Assembly (NCBI RefSeq): GCF_030247195.1
Contig: NC_080672.1
Location: forward strand, 63,704,549-63,768,548
Length of the DNA: 64,000 bases
Source of the DNA: Topomyia yanbarensis
Lineage: Eukaryota; Arthropoda; Insecta; Diptera; Culicidae
Reading direction: 5' to 3'
Of the stretch, positions 43,128 through 54,358 are shown in pieces (the stretch's first letter is position 1; each line of letters opens with the position of its first letter). Below the pieces are notes generated by a model. It saw only the letters and a program-made list of their open reading frames with translations, was not told where the DNA came from and ran no database searches. A program made the position numbers and the translations under genes.

Positions 43128-43300
43128 GCCTGAATCCGAACTACTTGCACGTCAAGTTAGCGAAATCGTTAAAAGTTTCAAAATCAACTGTCACCAGCGT
43201 AATGGCCACCAGAAGAAATCACTCAGAAATATCTGGTTTGGCAGGCTTTCTGTACCTGTGCACAGGGCGAAAAATTGTTCACGCGAAAACGATAAAGCAT
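43128..43300 (+). pseudogene. Mariner-like transposase relic
   Basis: One frame reads NPNYLHVKLAKSLKVSKSTV, the helix-turn-helix start of mosquito mariner-like transposases (usual NPN-SVRDLAKKLKVSKSTV). About 15 codons later another frame gives KYLVWQAFCTC, the motif that normally lies near the second catalytic Asp, some 130 residues further on. The intervening part is deleted and the first catalytic Asp is gone. The rest is not recognisable. Confidence 0.55.
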
Positions 43301-43330
43301 ACAGCAGTGATGCATTCTGGGATGTTTTAT

Positions 43331-44230
43331 ACTGATCCAAGACCTTCATTTTGAAAATATCGTTGTAGTGATTAATCCCCATTGAAGTGAGATATTTGCT
43401 ACAAACTTTTTCAAAGTGTGTAATACAAGATGATGTATTCAGAAAAGTCAAAAAATTTATTTTTGCAAACATTTCTACTGAACACCAAAAGTTTCTATTA
43501 GTAGTGCATTAGAAATTATTGATCGTCGTTTGTAAATGACCCCTTTAAACTTTCTTTCAACATAACTTCTTAAATACCGTAGATAAAGCTAAAGCATGTT
43601 CAAAAAGTTGTTCGTCTTATCTAGATACATATCTCCATAGGAGATCTCTGGTGCACCTCTTGTGACATAGAAGTTAGTGGGTAATCTTTGGTAAAATTAG
43701 CAAAAGTTTTGAAAGTAATAAGACTTGAACGGGGAAAACGGGCAGCCAGCTCTAGTTGCAATTAGAAATACTACATCCACACTAAAAAAATAGAGTTCAC
43801 TTGTATCTCGTTGTCTCCAGTAAAATTACAGTTGATTTAAAAAAAAAACTATTGTTTTTCAAAAAATGTCCAAAATCTTCGAAAATACTCGAGATAAGAA
43901 AAAATTACGTATTATGACGATTGAAATAACTTCGAAGAATGTATGGAAGCCGTAGGAACGTCAATTATAATGAAAGATATTTAAAAATTTGGGGATCATC
44001 CAAGCTATAACTTCTTAAGCGTTTAAAGAGACTTCGTGTATTCAGCAAAACTATTCGAGAAAGCAATCTCCACAACTATTCCGAAGGCGTTAGTTCATTT
44101 CTTTTTCCAAAAACAATTGTTTGAAAAATCTCACCTATAAGCGGATTAATCACGAAAAATGGCATCAAATGACAAACCTTACTATTTTTGATGAACACTA
44201 TTGACATGATCTCAGCCGTTTCCACGCTAA
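43331..44230. other. Non-coding stretch
   Basis: AT-rich DNA. No gene supported. Confidence 0.35.
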
Positions 44231-44253
44231 TAACACTAATTTACAAGAAATAA

Positions 44254-44780
44254 CACTAGTTTACAAGAAAAATTTTCTCAAAAAACTTGTTTTTGTTTTC
44301 AGCTTTGGTCACCGTTCGATTCTGCTTCTGCTAAAGGTTTCGGTTGATGTTGTTCGGTGAACCGAACACATCAACCGAAACCTGTAAGCGAAATTTATTT
44401 TTGAGTACTTTTTTTAATCAATATTTCATGTGAAAATCATCCAATTAATTTAATCAATATGCAGGTTGGAAGGTGTCGAGATGCCCTTTTCAAAAGCATA
44501 TAACATGTATCGATCATAAGTAAAATTTTTAGTGTTGCAAGCGACCCAAGTTAAAAAAAGTGAATCTTCGACAATTTTAAAAGTTATTCATTTTTTATAA
44601 TTGAATGTACTTCTAAAGTGATATAGTACATGTTGTATGTCTGGTCAAATACAACACAAAACCACGTTTGATAAATTTAATATACCCTCAAAATCTTGAT
44701 TTATAGCAAAAAAACGATTTTTCGGAACTTTCGGCACTAAAATTTTTTTCTCATAACATCATTTTTCTTGTAAACTAGTG
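44254..44780. mobile_element. 527-bp element with TAA target duplication
   Basis: Termini CACTAGTTTACAAGAAAAAT and ATTTTTCTTGTAAACTAGTG are perfect inverted repeats, flanked by TAA on both sides (44251-44253 and 44781-44783), as in PIF/Harbinger-type elements. Inside, AGGTTTCGGTTGATG and CATCAACCGAAACCT form a hairpin (44333-44384). Extra copies of the terminus lie just outside at 44234 (CACTAATTTACAAG) and at 45305 (ATTTGTAAACTAGTG), suggesting a nested or compound structure of about 1.07 kb. Confidence 0.7.
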
Positions 44781-45305
44781 TAATCTTATTTAAGACAAAA
44801 AGATCTCTTGTGATCTTGTGAAAAACAGTACAATTTTCACTCGGTGCTTAATAACATCAACAGTTTTCATCGTATTTTCGTGATCTTCGGCTCAAAATTC
44901 ACGTAAGTAGTCTGTCACATAAGATTTTAAAAGACTTTTTTGCTGAATTATTTTTTTTATCAAAAATCAACTAAAAATCACTAAAACTTTACAAAAAATT
45001 GCTTTTTTGACTTTGGTTGCTCTTAACCCTAAATTTTGGACATTTAATCCAAACATGTTATACAGTTTTGGAATGGGCACATCAACGCCTATCGAATGGT
45101 GAGTCGGATGTGTTAATCGGAAGATTTGTTCCTGAGATATAGCTGCAAAAAGTGCTTCAAAACTCGCTTTTCAAAAAATCTCAAAAACGATTCTTTGAAA
45201 AAGAAAATGGATATGATTTTCGTGTTCAGCGACCCAAAATTGACTTCGAAAACTTAAATTTTTTTCTTAACTTCATGCAATCACCCCACAATTTGTAAAC
45301 TAGTG

Positions 45306-47259
45306 CAACCAATCACCATTTGATACACTTTATTTTTTTTACCTTTTTTAGTTAACGACTAAGAGTGAGTTATTTTCCTTTTTTATGTTTTTAACGACAT
45401 TCAATTAGCAAGGGACTGAAAAATGAAGTATATTTTCCAATATTAAGAGCTATAGTACTGAAGGGAGAGCAAGGGGTTGAAGAAAGAAAGTTTAGAAAAG
45501 CGTGGAAAGGGTCATATGAGCAAGCTTAGAGATTACCGGCGACCTAACCCTTTGTCTGTTACCGCAGGAGTCAGGATCTTTTGGCATTGGAAATACGAAT
45601 CACCTGAGTCTTCGGCATGCTTTTTAAATTTCCAAATTACATTAAAATGCACGAGCCATTGTTGTAATATAGAAAGTTGTCCATTGTGATAACTCAAACC
45701 ATTTTACGAAACATACCGAACTTGTCAGAATGATATTTAAAAAGTTATATCAATGAATTGACTTTGAAGAGATCGCCCACAAACAACCAACAATAATGTT
45801 GAAGATATTAAAGATAAAGACTTTGTATCTTCAGTAAAGTTGTTTGCAAAAGCTTGCTGTACAACTTAGTTTTAATATATGGACTTCCAAGAAAGTTGTT
45901 AAATGCATCCAGCGAGATTAGTCTTTAAAATAACAACAATATATCAAAGGGCTTGTAATGTCCACAAATTCCTCCGAAGACGTCATTGACCCAAATTTAA
46001 CGATGTAGGTGTAATTAATAGATCGCACGATTTTGGCAAAAAAACACTGAGTGGCAGGAAAAGCTACATTTTATTGCAACCACCTTAAGCACATAACGGA
46101 ATATGATCAGGTTATAACCATGTTAAATATGAAGAGTTTACTTACTTTACTTTCATTTCGATAGTAATATAGCCGATCTACTAATCAATCTAAAGAGCCG
46201 CATCGAATAACCATTTAATACGGACCTTTGAAAATATGAAATCGTCCAAACATGATAATCGATGTAAAACAATATTTATCAACTGTTTTCGATTAGCTCA
46301 TTATGACCTGAATGAAAAATAATTTCGTGATTTTGTTATTGATCCCATGTCAAAGAATCGCGAACATAACGGATTCAATTAATCTCACTTGAATTCATTA
46401 ATGATAAAGAACTTCACCTCACCTTCGTGGCCACACAGGATAATCGTCAGCACAAAACCACAATGGACGCATCAATAATTGACATTTATCCGACATTTTG
46501 CCTGATCATACATAAATTTGTGCAACCCGATTGACAACCACTCCATCACAGTAACATATGATCAGAAGCCAGGATGCAGCAAAAGACTCTAATTCAAGTG
46601 CAGAAAGGCTCCATCAATGACGCTGCAAAAATACGGAAAGTCTCGGAGACTTGATCTGAACTTTAGGGTCCTCTCGAGATACAATACATGCACGTGCAAG
46701 TGCAATTATAATGCTGTAGGTAGCTTTGAAGAAAATTATTCAAAGGACTACCCTTTGCTGCCCATTAGTTGCCAGCACCTGAGGGTTGAAAATGTCAACG
46801 TTTCCATACACGGTGATCGACGTCGGGTCTTTCAAGTTCGCAAGATGCACGGACGTTCAATTGTCAAGGGCACCTGCATTGAATCGATTGTTGGTGGCTC
46901 GCATAAATCAGTCAGGATGCCGTCTAATTGAATGGAACATTAAAGAGAGTGATATTTCCATGTTTCATTTGTGCTTTTGAAGACAGTGCGGATATCCAGG
47001 GGCTTGGTTTGAATAACGTGGCCTGGTGATAGATTGGTGAGCGACTTTAATCAATTAAACCATAGCATGAGCGACGTTCAATATTGCCGGAAGATGAACC
47101 ATCAGACAAATCAATCTACTATAATGAATAGCTTAGCAAAAAGCCCCCAAAACCCATCAAATGTGACAAGCATACATATCCCTGACGTGCAATCTAATCG
47201 CTGAATCGCTGCAGTTGTCACCTACCACGTGCCACCAACACCGTTTCTCCTATCTAGAC
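45306..47259. other. Non-coding stretch
   Basis: No transposon ends or coding potential that I can support. 46390-47260 has balanced composition and may be host intergenic DNA. Confidence 0.3.
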
Positions 47260-47820
47260 GAACATTAAACCTCTCCTCTCAGACCACAGAGGTTCGCCCG
47301 GTACGAACCTCAACCAATCGGAATTTTGAAAAGAAAAATAAACACAGCTGACACACGCCTCAACCCCAACGCGCCCGATATGTGCTATATTGCAGCGTGT
47401 CACGACGCCGCGACGTCACGTGGATTGATTGACGTAATAATGAAAACAATTCGCGCAGATCGATTGGAACTAGCCGTCTACGGTTGTCAAAGTGCTGGCA
47501 AAAAATGTTGTAACTCACCTGTGGCCACCGATTTTCAGCAGCACCGAAATGGTACCTACCTGTAGCAGCCCTGGGGGAATAATTTCAAAAGTATGCCATT
47601 TCACCCGGGCGAACATTCCTAAATGACGACAAGCCACTAAACAGGTAGGTAGGTAATCGGGTGCGCAGCTGATGGCCGACCGTGAAGCAGGATCGTATTG
47701 CGGTTGGACATGGTAAATCGCCTGACTGCGGGTCGGCAATCAGTTCGATTGGAACCAATTGGTTCGATATTGTTTGAAGCGGTATAGTGGAACGATTAGA
47801 TATTTTATAAGTCACGTAAA
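47260..47820 (-). promoter_or_regulatory. GC-balanced region with donor-like splice sites (candidate 5' exon)
   Basis: On the minus strand GTGGCCACAG then GTGAGTTAC (boundary 47519/47518) is a consensus splice donor, and GCTACAG then GTAGGTACC (near 47562) a weaker one. Nearby are an E-box CACGTG joined to GACGTC (47413-47421 region). No clear start codon or long frame reaches the donors, so at best this is a non-coding first exon of an unknown gene. Confidence 0.2.
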
Positions 47821-47980
47821 TAAAAATAAATAACTAAAAATTAGATGTTTTATGTTTGATAATGGCAGCATTTATACATCAAATCGCTATACTAGCTTTG
47901 TCGCAAAACTTTTAAAAATTGAAAGAAATTCATAGAAGGCTAGAACAAAATTACTTCTTTATTAATGAATTTGCTATTAA

Positions 47981-48717
47981 GGGGTTTCATATGTTGAGGT
48001 CAGTCAAAAAATCGAAAAAAAAAATTATTCCTCTATCTTAAAGTTTAGGTTCTTAAGAATTCAAATTTTTATAGAGATCGGAGCACTAGACGCAAAGTTA
48101 TTGCGTTTTTCATTTTGCTCCCTTACAGAGGCGTAGCTTATACTTTAAACTTTAAACGCGATTATCTCGAAATCATGTTTTCCAAAAACGTCTTTGCGAT
48201 GACTACGATTGCCGAAAAAGTTTTCAACCGATCTCAAAACTTTTTTTTTTTTAAATTGTTCGTAATTCAACTGCCGTGTCCTTGAACGATTCCATTTTTT
48301 CTTCAAAATTTTCATATCAATGCTATGATTTTTTTAATAATTTTTTTTTCGGGTGAAAATAGTGGATTTTTTGGAAAAATCGTTCCCGTTTCCAACAAAA
48401 AGAATTTTTTTTCAACGAATCGTTCAAGGACACCACATGTATCTATACTAATGATTTTTTTTAGTTTTATGCTCTCACTTTAGCTGTTGGACTGGATTCG
48501 TACTTACGGCAAACCTCTTTAAAAAACGCGTTTTGCGGAAATTGTTATAACTTCGGCAATTTCCAATATTTTTCATGTTCTCAAGTGGATTTTGCAAATT
48601 GGACATTGTACTACGCTAGACGTATAACAAATATTCCATAAAAATATAGCTACATAAATTAACAAAAAATCAAACTTTTCCCTTTTTTCGCGCATCTCAA
48701 CATATACCTATAACACC
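47981..48717. mobile_element. 737-bp element with TTAA target duplication
   Basis: Begins GGGGTTTCATATGTTGAGG and ends CTCAACATATACCTATAACACC, imperfect inverted repeats; TTAA flanks at 47977-47980 and 48718-48721. Contains T-runs, ACTTTAAACTTTAAAC and two AACGATTC/GAATCGTTCAAGGACACC blocks. No coding capacity. Confidence 0.7.
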
Positions 48718-48984
48718 TTAAGCAAAAAATAAAGATGAGCGAAGAAGAAATGAACTACAGTCATCGATTCAAAATATTGATATACTGCACTCCGAAATCA
48801 ACGGAATCAATCAAATTTTAAGAACATGACTAGTTCGTCCGTGAAATACAAATAACGTTTCCGAAAGTATTATAGATATAAAACTATCTGTTTATATTTG
48901 TTTAGATTTGGAATTATTGTTAATTGAATCAAAAATGTCTGAATACTTAGATGTACTAACAAAATTTTCATATATTAGGCACAT

Positions 48985-50167
48985 ATTCCCAGGACGTTCA
49001 GTCGAGACGAATCTCGTCTGCTTTACGTCATTTTGCACGGAACAAATGTCTAAGAAATTGCAGGTGGATACTATTTACACTGATCTAAAGGCAGCTTTTG
49101 ATAGAGTTAATCATGAGATACTGATAACAAAGCTTGATAAGCTAGGGTGTTCTACTAGATTCTGCCATTGGCTTCGATCCTACCTTGTGCACCGTGAAAT
49201 CGTTGTTCAAATTGGCGATATTGTTTCAGAATCCTTTTTCAACACTTCCGGAGTTCCTCAAGGTAGTACGCTAGGTCCACTACTTTTTTCACTGTTCGTG
49301 AACGATGCGGTTTTCGTTCTAAGCCGTGGAGGAAAGCTGTTTTTTGCCGACGACTTAAAAATTTTTCTTGTTATACGGAATGAAGCCGATTGCCGTGAGC
49401 TACAGCATCTTATTGACACCTTTTATAGCTGGTGTGTAAGAAACATGATGGTCCTTAGCGTTGCAAAATGTTTTGTCATCAGCTATTATCGAACGAGAAA
49501 TATGGTTACCTTCAACTATAACATCGCTGGAACTCTACTACAATGCGTTGACCACGTGAAGGATCTAGGAGTCATTCTTGATGATAAGCTAACGTATACT
49601 CATCACGTCTCAGCGACCATCGACAGAACCAATCGTTTGCTGGGATTTATTTTCAAAATATCCAACGAATTTCGGGATCCTCTATGCTTCAAGGCTCTTT
49701 ATTGCTCATTGGTGCGCCCGCAGTTGGAATTTGCAAACGTCGTTTGGTGCCCGTATCAAGCTACGTGGAGCCTTAGGATCGAAGCAGTCCAGCGTAAATT
49801 CATACGATATGCGTTACGTGAATTGCCGTGGAACGATCCATTAAACCTGCCACCGTACGAGGACCGTTGTCGTCTTTTAGGACTTAATACTTTAACACGC
49901 CGGAGACATGCAGCGCAAGCTACCTTCGTGTCAAAGATTCTGCTGGCTGAATATGATGATCCGGAGCTACTAGCGCAAATCAACCTCTACGCGCCTACCC
50001 GTTCTCTTCGCCCTCGAGCCCTGCTGCATTCTGAAATGCGCAGCACTAACTACGCTACCAATAGTCCAATTTTAGCAATGAGTCGTCGCTTCAACGAGTT
50101 TGCTGAAATTTTCGACTTCGTCATGAACTCTTCGCAGTTTCGTCGCCGTGTATTGTCACTATTTTAA
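48985..50167 (+). CDS. CR1-like LINE reverse transcriptase, long open frame, 5'-truncated
   Basis: The open frame starts at an ATG at 48908, but clear homology begins near 48985 (FPGRSVETNLVCFT). It then has TIYTDLKAAFDRVNHEIL (first catalytic Asp), SGVPQGSTLGPLLFSLFVND, FFADDLKIF (the catalytic Asp pair), and the thumb motifs VKDLGVILDDKLTYTHHV and LYCSLVRPQLEFANVVW, ending with FRRRVLSLF and a stop. There are no internal stops in 419 codons. Endonuclease and the front of the RT (fingers) are missing, so it cannot retrotranspose alone. The style is that of CR1-clade Q/T1 elements of mosquitoes. The short, frame-intact state suggests a recent copy. Confidence 0.75.
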
Positions 50168-50265
50168 TTATGTTTAGTTTACCTTAGTTTAGTATAGTTC
50201 ATTAAGACAAATTGTCAGTTGGACTTTTTTTATACAAATACAAATACAAATACAAATACAAATAG
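50168..50265 (+). repeat. LINE 3' UTR with (ACAAAT)n tail
   Basis: Just under 100 bp after the RT stop the element ends in TACAAATACAAATACAAATA, a simple-repeat 3' tail usual for CR1/I-type LINEs. Confidence 0.75.
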
Positions 50266-50773
50266 TTTTGCAACTTCACAAATCATAAAATTGATTGAGT
50301 TTGTCTTCATATAAAAACATTCCTCTATTTGACCCTCTGGCTCCACCTCTGCTCAAACAAGCTTACTACTCAGCTCAATTACTGACACTGATAAACGTGA
50401 AGATGAAGCAAACATATGCATATATAAGTTGTGAAACAACTTAACATAATTCGAATGTTTAGTTTGCTCTTCACACAAAATTGAGCCATACTACGTTCGC
50501 GACACCAGTTTGATCTCACTCACAGAATCTTAAACGCCTTTCAGTAGGCATCACGATCACATTCGAGTGACGCTCGTACGCTTGAATAACGTGAGTAATG
50601 GCTAACGCATGAATTGTTGCGATTGTAAGCGATGTTCAATCCAAGAGCTGCGCTCAACTAGTTGCAGTCGGGCAAGCTTCCCACATTGCAAAACTTGCCT
50701 GTTGGGGAACTGTTGGTAAGACATGGATGGCTATGGATAACCTTAAGAAACTCACAGTAGGCCTTGAATACTG
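50266..50773. other. Non-coding stretch
   Basis: No supported features. Confidence 0.35.
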
Positions 50774-50777
50774 TTAA

Positions 50778-50977
50778 GGTTGGACAGAGAAAGGGTAAAA
50801 TTCGCAAACGAAAAAAGCAGTTTTTTTCCACACCGTATGTCAGATCTTCATAAAAATCAATCAGCAGTACTGTAACAACATTCTACATTCACTGATTGAT
50901 TTTTATGAAGATCTGACACACGGTGTGGAAAAAACTGCTTTTTTCGTTTGCGAATTTTGCGCATTCTCTGTCCAACC
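50778..50977. mobile_element. 200-bp near-perfect palindromic MITE with TTAA flanks
   Basis: From GGTTGGACAGAGAA at the left to TTCTCTGTCCAACC at the right, the arms (about 88 bp each) are almost identical inverted copies, including ATTCGCAAACGAAAAAAGCA and CAGATCTTCATAAAAATCAA; the centre is only about 25 bp. TTAA occurs at 50774-50777 and 50978-50981. Confidence 0.88.
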
Positions 50978-50981
50978 TTAA

Positions 50982-51679
50982 ACGAGAACAATTTAAGGTG
51001 AAAATATGTGTAAGCTAGGAACGCACGCTTGTTGCTAGGCATCGACTCGCTTGTCTTGTTTACATTGAGAAAAAATGGAATTCGAAGTGAAAATTCAAAC
51101 GCACAAATGAGAATTTTTGGACATTTTCCTTCGGTCATCTGCACAGTGGCAGAAAACTTGAAGTTTTGTTATGGCGTTTTTGCTTAAACTCTAAACTGTT
51201 TCAAATTATTCTTTATAATATAATTATGGCGGTTCTGAAAAGAACCTTTGTTGTTGGCGTCTGTGTTGATAGGTGAAGCACTGGATTCGAGGCTCGTTGG
51301 ATGCTGCTGATTTCTGTCCTCTACGGTCAAGCTGCTCTGTTGGTTCATGATAGCGATTCGGATATGATTGGTGTAGCTGTTGGTCGTCATCCTACTATAA
51401 TTTTATGGTGAATTGCGCATTGTAGAATTCAAATTAAACCACTGAATCAATCAAACAAGCTGTTGATCTGTGATATGAAAGGTACGAAATATATCTTCAA
51501 TTAATGTATGTACCCCCAACCGTAGCTTGTGAAGGATCATAGATAAGATGAAGCTTAAGACAGTCATTCATGAAATGAACAAATTTCTTATTTTCTTGCT
51601 ATGAAATGTCAACGTTAAAATCTCTCGAAACAACCATCGGCATATTTTTCCTAGCGTACGGAGATAAATTACGCATGCG
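50982..51679. other. Non-coding stretch
   Basis: No transposon ends or coding potential supported. Frames at 50857-51390 on the minus strand are unremarkable. Confidence 0.3.
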
Positions 51680-53115
51680 GCCTTCGATAAAATCAACCAT
51701 GATATCGCAATAGCGAAGCTGGACAAACTCGGTATTCATGGACAACTTCTGCGCTGGTTTTGTTCCTACCTCGATGGAAGGCAACTCCAAAACAGCATTA
51801 AGGACTGTCTATCTGCACCATTCTTCGCTACATACTGCATACCACAAGGAAGTCATCTCGGTCCAGTAATATTCCTCCTCTACTTTAATGACGTCAATAT
51901 CACATTACAAGGACTCCGCCTTTTTTCGCCGACGACATGAAAATTTTTCAACAAATACGGGATAAAACCGATGCCGAGCTTCTTCAGATGCAACTGGACA
52001 GCTTTAGTACGTGGTGTGATATAAACAGAATGGTTTTAAACCCGCACACCAAAAAAATCTGAATTTTATCGTTGACGTAATTGTAAACATGACACAAATC
52101 AACAAACCGTAATTTAGGAAATGACGGAACATTACCGTGTTCCATTTAATTTTACATGAAATATATACTTTACATGCGCAATGACATAAAATTACACTTC
52201 CTACCATTCAGAACAAACGCTGTATGTGGAGTAAAATTACATGATTTACGAAATTAAACGTCATGTAAAATTAAAATCAAACGTAAAACTAAGTTATTTT
52301 TGATGCTCGTATATGTCAGGGTCAGGAGACGTAAATTTACATTATTATTTACAATTTACAATCGTTACGTTCACGCGGAAACGCCATCCGACTCAGTTTA
52401 ACTACCATTTCTTCGGTTCGAGCATTCCAAGACACTCTCACATCAAAGATCTCGGGGTCATCATGGATTCGGCACTAACATTCAAACTACATACTTCATA
52501 CATCGTGGATAAGGCATCACGATAGCTTGGGTTCATCTTCCGAATAGCGAAAAACTTCAGGGACTTATATTGTCTTAAATCGCTTTACTGCGCGTTGGTT
52601 CGCTCAACTTTAGAATATTGTTCCGCTGTTTGGAATCCGTAGTACCAGAACGGGATTGACAGAATCGAAGCTGTCCAACGCAGGTTCATACGCTTCGCCC
52701 TTCAGCATCTCCCATGGCGAAACAGATTTCAGCTGCCGAGCTATGAAAACCGTTGCCAGCTAATACACACCGATACACTCAGCATTCGAATGGACTGCTC
52801 TCGAGCCCTGTTCGTCTCTGCCAGAGTGGATTGCCCTACAATTCTCGGACGTCTGGATCTTCAAGCCCGTGGTCGAGCTCTACGTAATAACTCTCTTCTG
52901 CGAGTTCTGATCAGGAGAACCAACTATGGTTGCCAGAGCGCTGTTACCGGACTCCAACGAATTTTTAACAGTGTGGCGACGGCCTTTGACTTCAACCGGA
53001 CGCGGAATGCGATAAAAGCAAAAATGTTGGCAATTTTAAAATGTAATTAGTTTAAGCAACCACCATTGGGGCCAAGGGGCCTGTTGGTGAAGGTAATAAA
53101 CATAAATTGAAAATT
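51680..53115 (+). pseudogene. CR1-like LINE reverse transcriptase, split by an insertion
   Basis: Starts within the palm (AFDKINHDIAIAKLDKLGIH), continues YCIPQGSHLGPVIFLLYFND and FFADDMKIFQQIRDKTDAEL to NRMVLNPH, is interrupted at about 52045, and resumes near 52365 with IVTFTRKRHP, IKDLGVIMDSALTFKLHT, LYCALVRSTLEYCSAVWNP and RRFIRFALQHLPW, to KAKMLAIL and a stop at 53047. Several single-base lesions change frame or add stops (after DKASR, after WNP). A tail with AAATTGAAAATTAAATTGAA ends it near 53125. Closest in style to Q/T1 CR1-clade elements. Confidence 0.75.
52045..52365. mobile_element. AT-rich insertion (probable MITE) inside the reverse transcriptase
   Basis: About 320 bp between NPH and IVTFTRK has no RT homology. 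It is rich in TTTACATG/CATGTAAA motifs in both orientations (52145, 52165, 52235, 52262) and TTACGT strings, as in short inverted-repeat elements. Exact ends and target duplication are unresolved. Confidence 0.5.
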
Positions 53116-53125
53116 AAATTGAAAT

Positions 53126-53999
53126 AACGAAAAACTAGGGGTGGATAATGTCCAGAACATAACCGCAGTGTTGACGTAGCACTATGCGTTGGTGTATCAT
53201 ATTATTAAAATTTTGCATGTATCTCTTTCAAATCTCTAAATTTACACATTAAGCTTGATTCACTTATTTTTCTGCCGAAAAAAGCTCACTAGTTCAGTTT
53301 TTCGATATTTAAATTTTTCGAATTACTAGGGACGTAGGGATGTCCGATTACGATTTGATTAATCGACCAATCGATGAACGTCTATAGTAATCGAATAATT
53401 TTTAATCGATTAATAAATGATAGATAATCGAACTAATCGATTAATTGGCCTCGATTATTGTTATGATTAGTGTCAGAAAAATTAAAATAGTTGTTTACTT
53501 TAAAAATACCTTACTTGAATATAGTTCAATGCGCTAGCTCAACAGAGCCGAGAGTCTTTTCCATATTTCCAGATATAAAAAAACGAATATTAGTGGCTAG
53601 CCGTCCGATTTTCAACTGCTTCAACTTCAATTTAAGTATTACACTAAATGAATCACCGGCAGACCTAATTTGGCTGGAGCTTCACTTCTTGCTTCTGCGA
53701 TTCACTTATTTCGATATTTCACCAATAATCAGTAAATATAAACCATTTAGTGTATGAAGAACACAATACCTAACTTTGGTAAAATGAAGAATTTGCGTTT
53801 AAATTTCCTCTCGTCACTATTTGACTCCAGATTTTTTGGACCAAGCTTGGCCTAAGCTTTTTGTTTTAATTGATGAAAGTTCGTGACAAACCTATACCAC
53901 TGATCGTATTCAAATGAGTATTATACACATAACAGAACTAATTCGAATTCTTAGAAAACAAGAAACATTTTCGACTGTGGTCCGATAGGAGGCCTATTA
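53126..53999. other. Non-coding stretch
   Basis: A cluster of ATCGATTAAT-like strings at 53355-53455; otherwise nothing recognised. Confidence 0.3.
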
Positions 54000-54358
54000 T
54001 ATTTCTCCGTACAAAAGCGGCGGTTTGAAGTATCTCAGCCAAGAATTGATCCACTAGGCTCCTGTTCCCATGTCGTAAGAGACGACTGAAAACATGAGTC
54101 CTCAAGTCAAGGTGTTTCTCCTTGCCAAGAACTGAATGGCTGGCAGGACTAAAATATGTCAGTCGCGCACGGAGCGTTGTGGGTGTATTACGCGAATCTC
54201 TGACACAGTGGACGTTTGTTTCTTCGTAAATCGTGGGATTCAAATGATGGTCATATCCATTTCGGGGCTCGCTAAAGGCGATTATAAGCCAACGTGTTTG
54301 GTACCTTCTAGTTGTTGTACAAGTGCTGATAATGAAATATGTAGTACTGTAATCGAGC
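54000..54358 (+). other. Probable leader or ORF1 end of the LOA-like LINE
   Basis: The sequence directly upstream of the endonuclease ATG has no stop-free frame I recognise as ORF1. Its composition matches the element, so I treat it as upstream element sequence. Confidence 0.3.
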
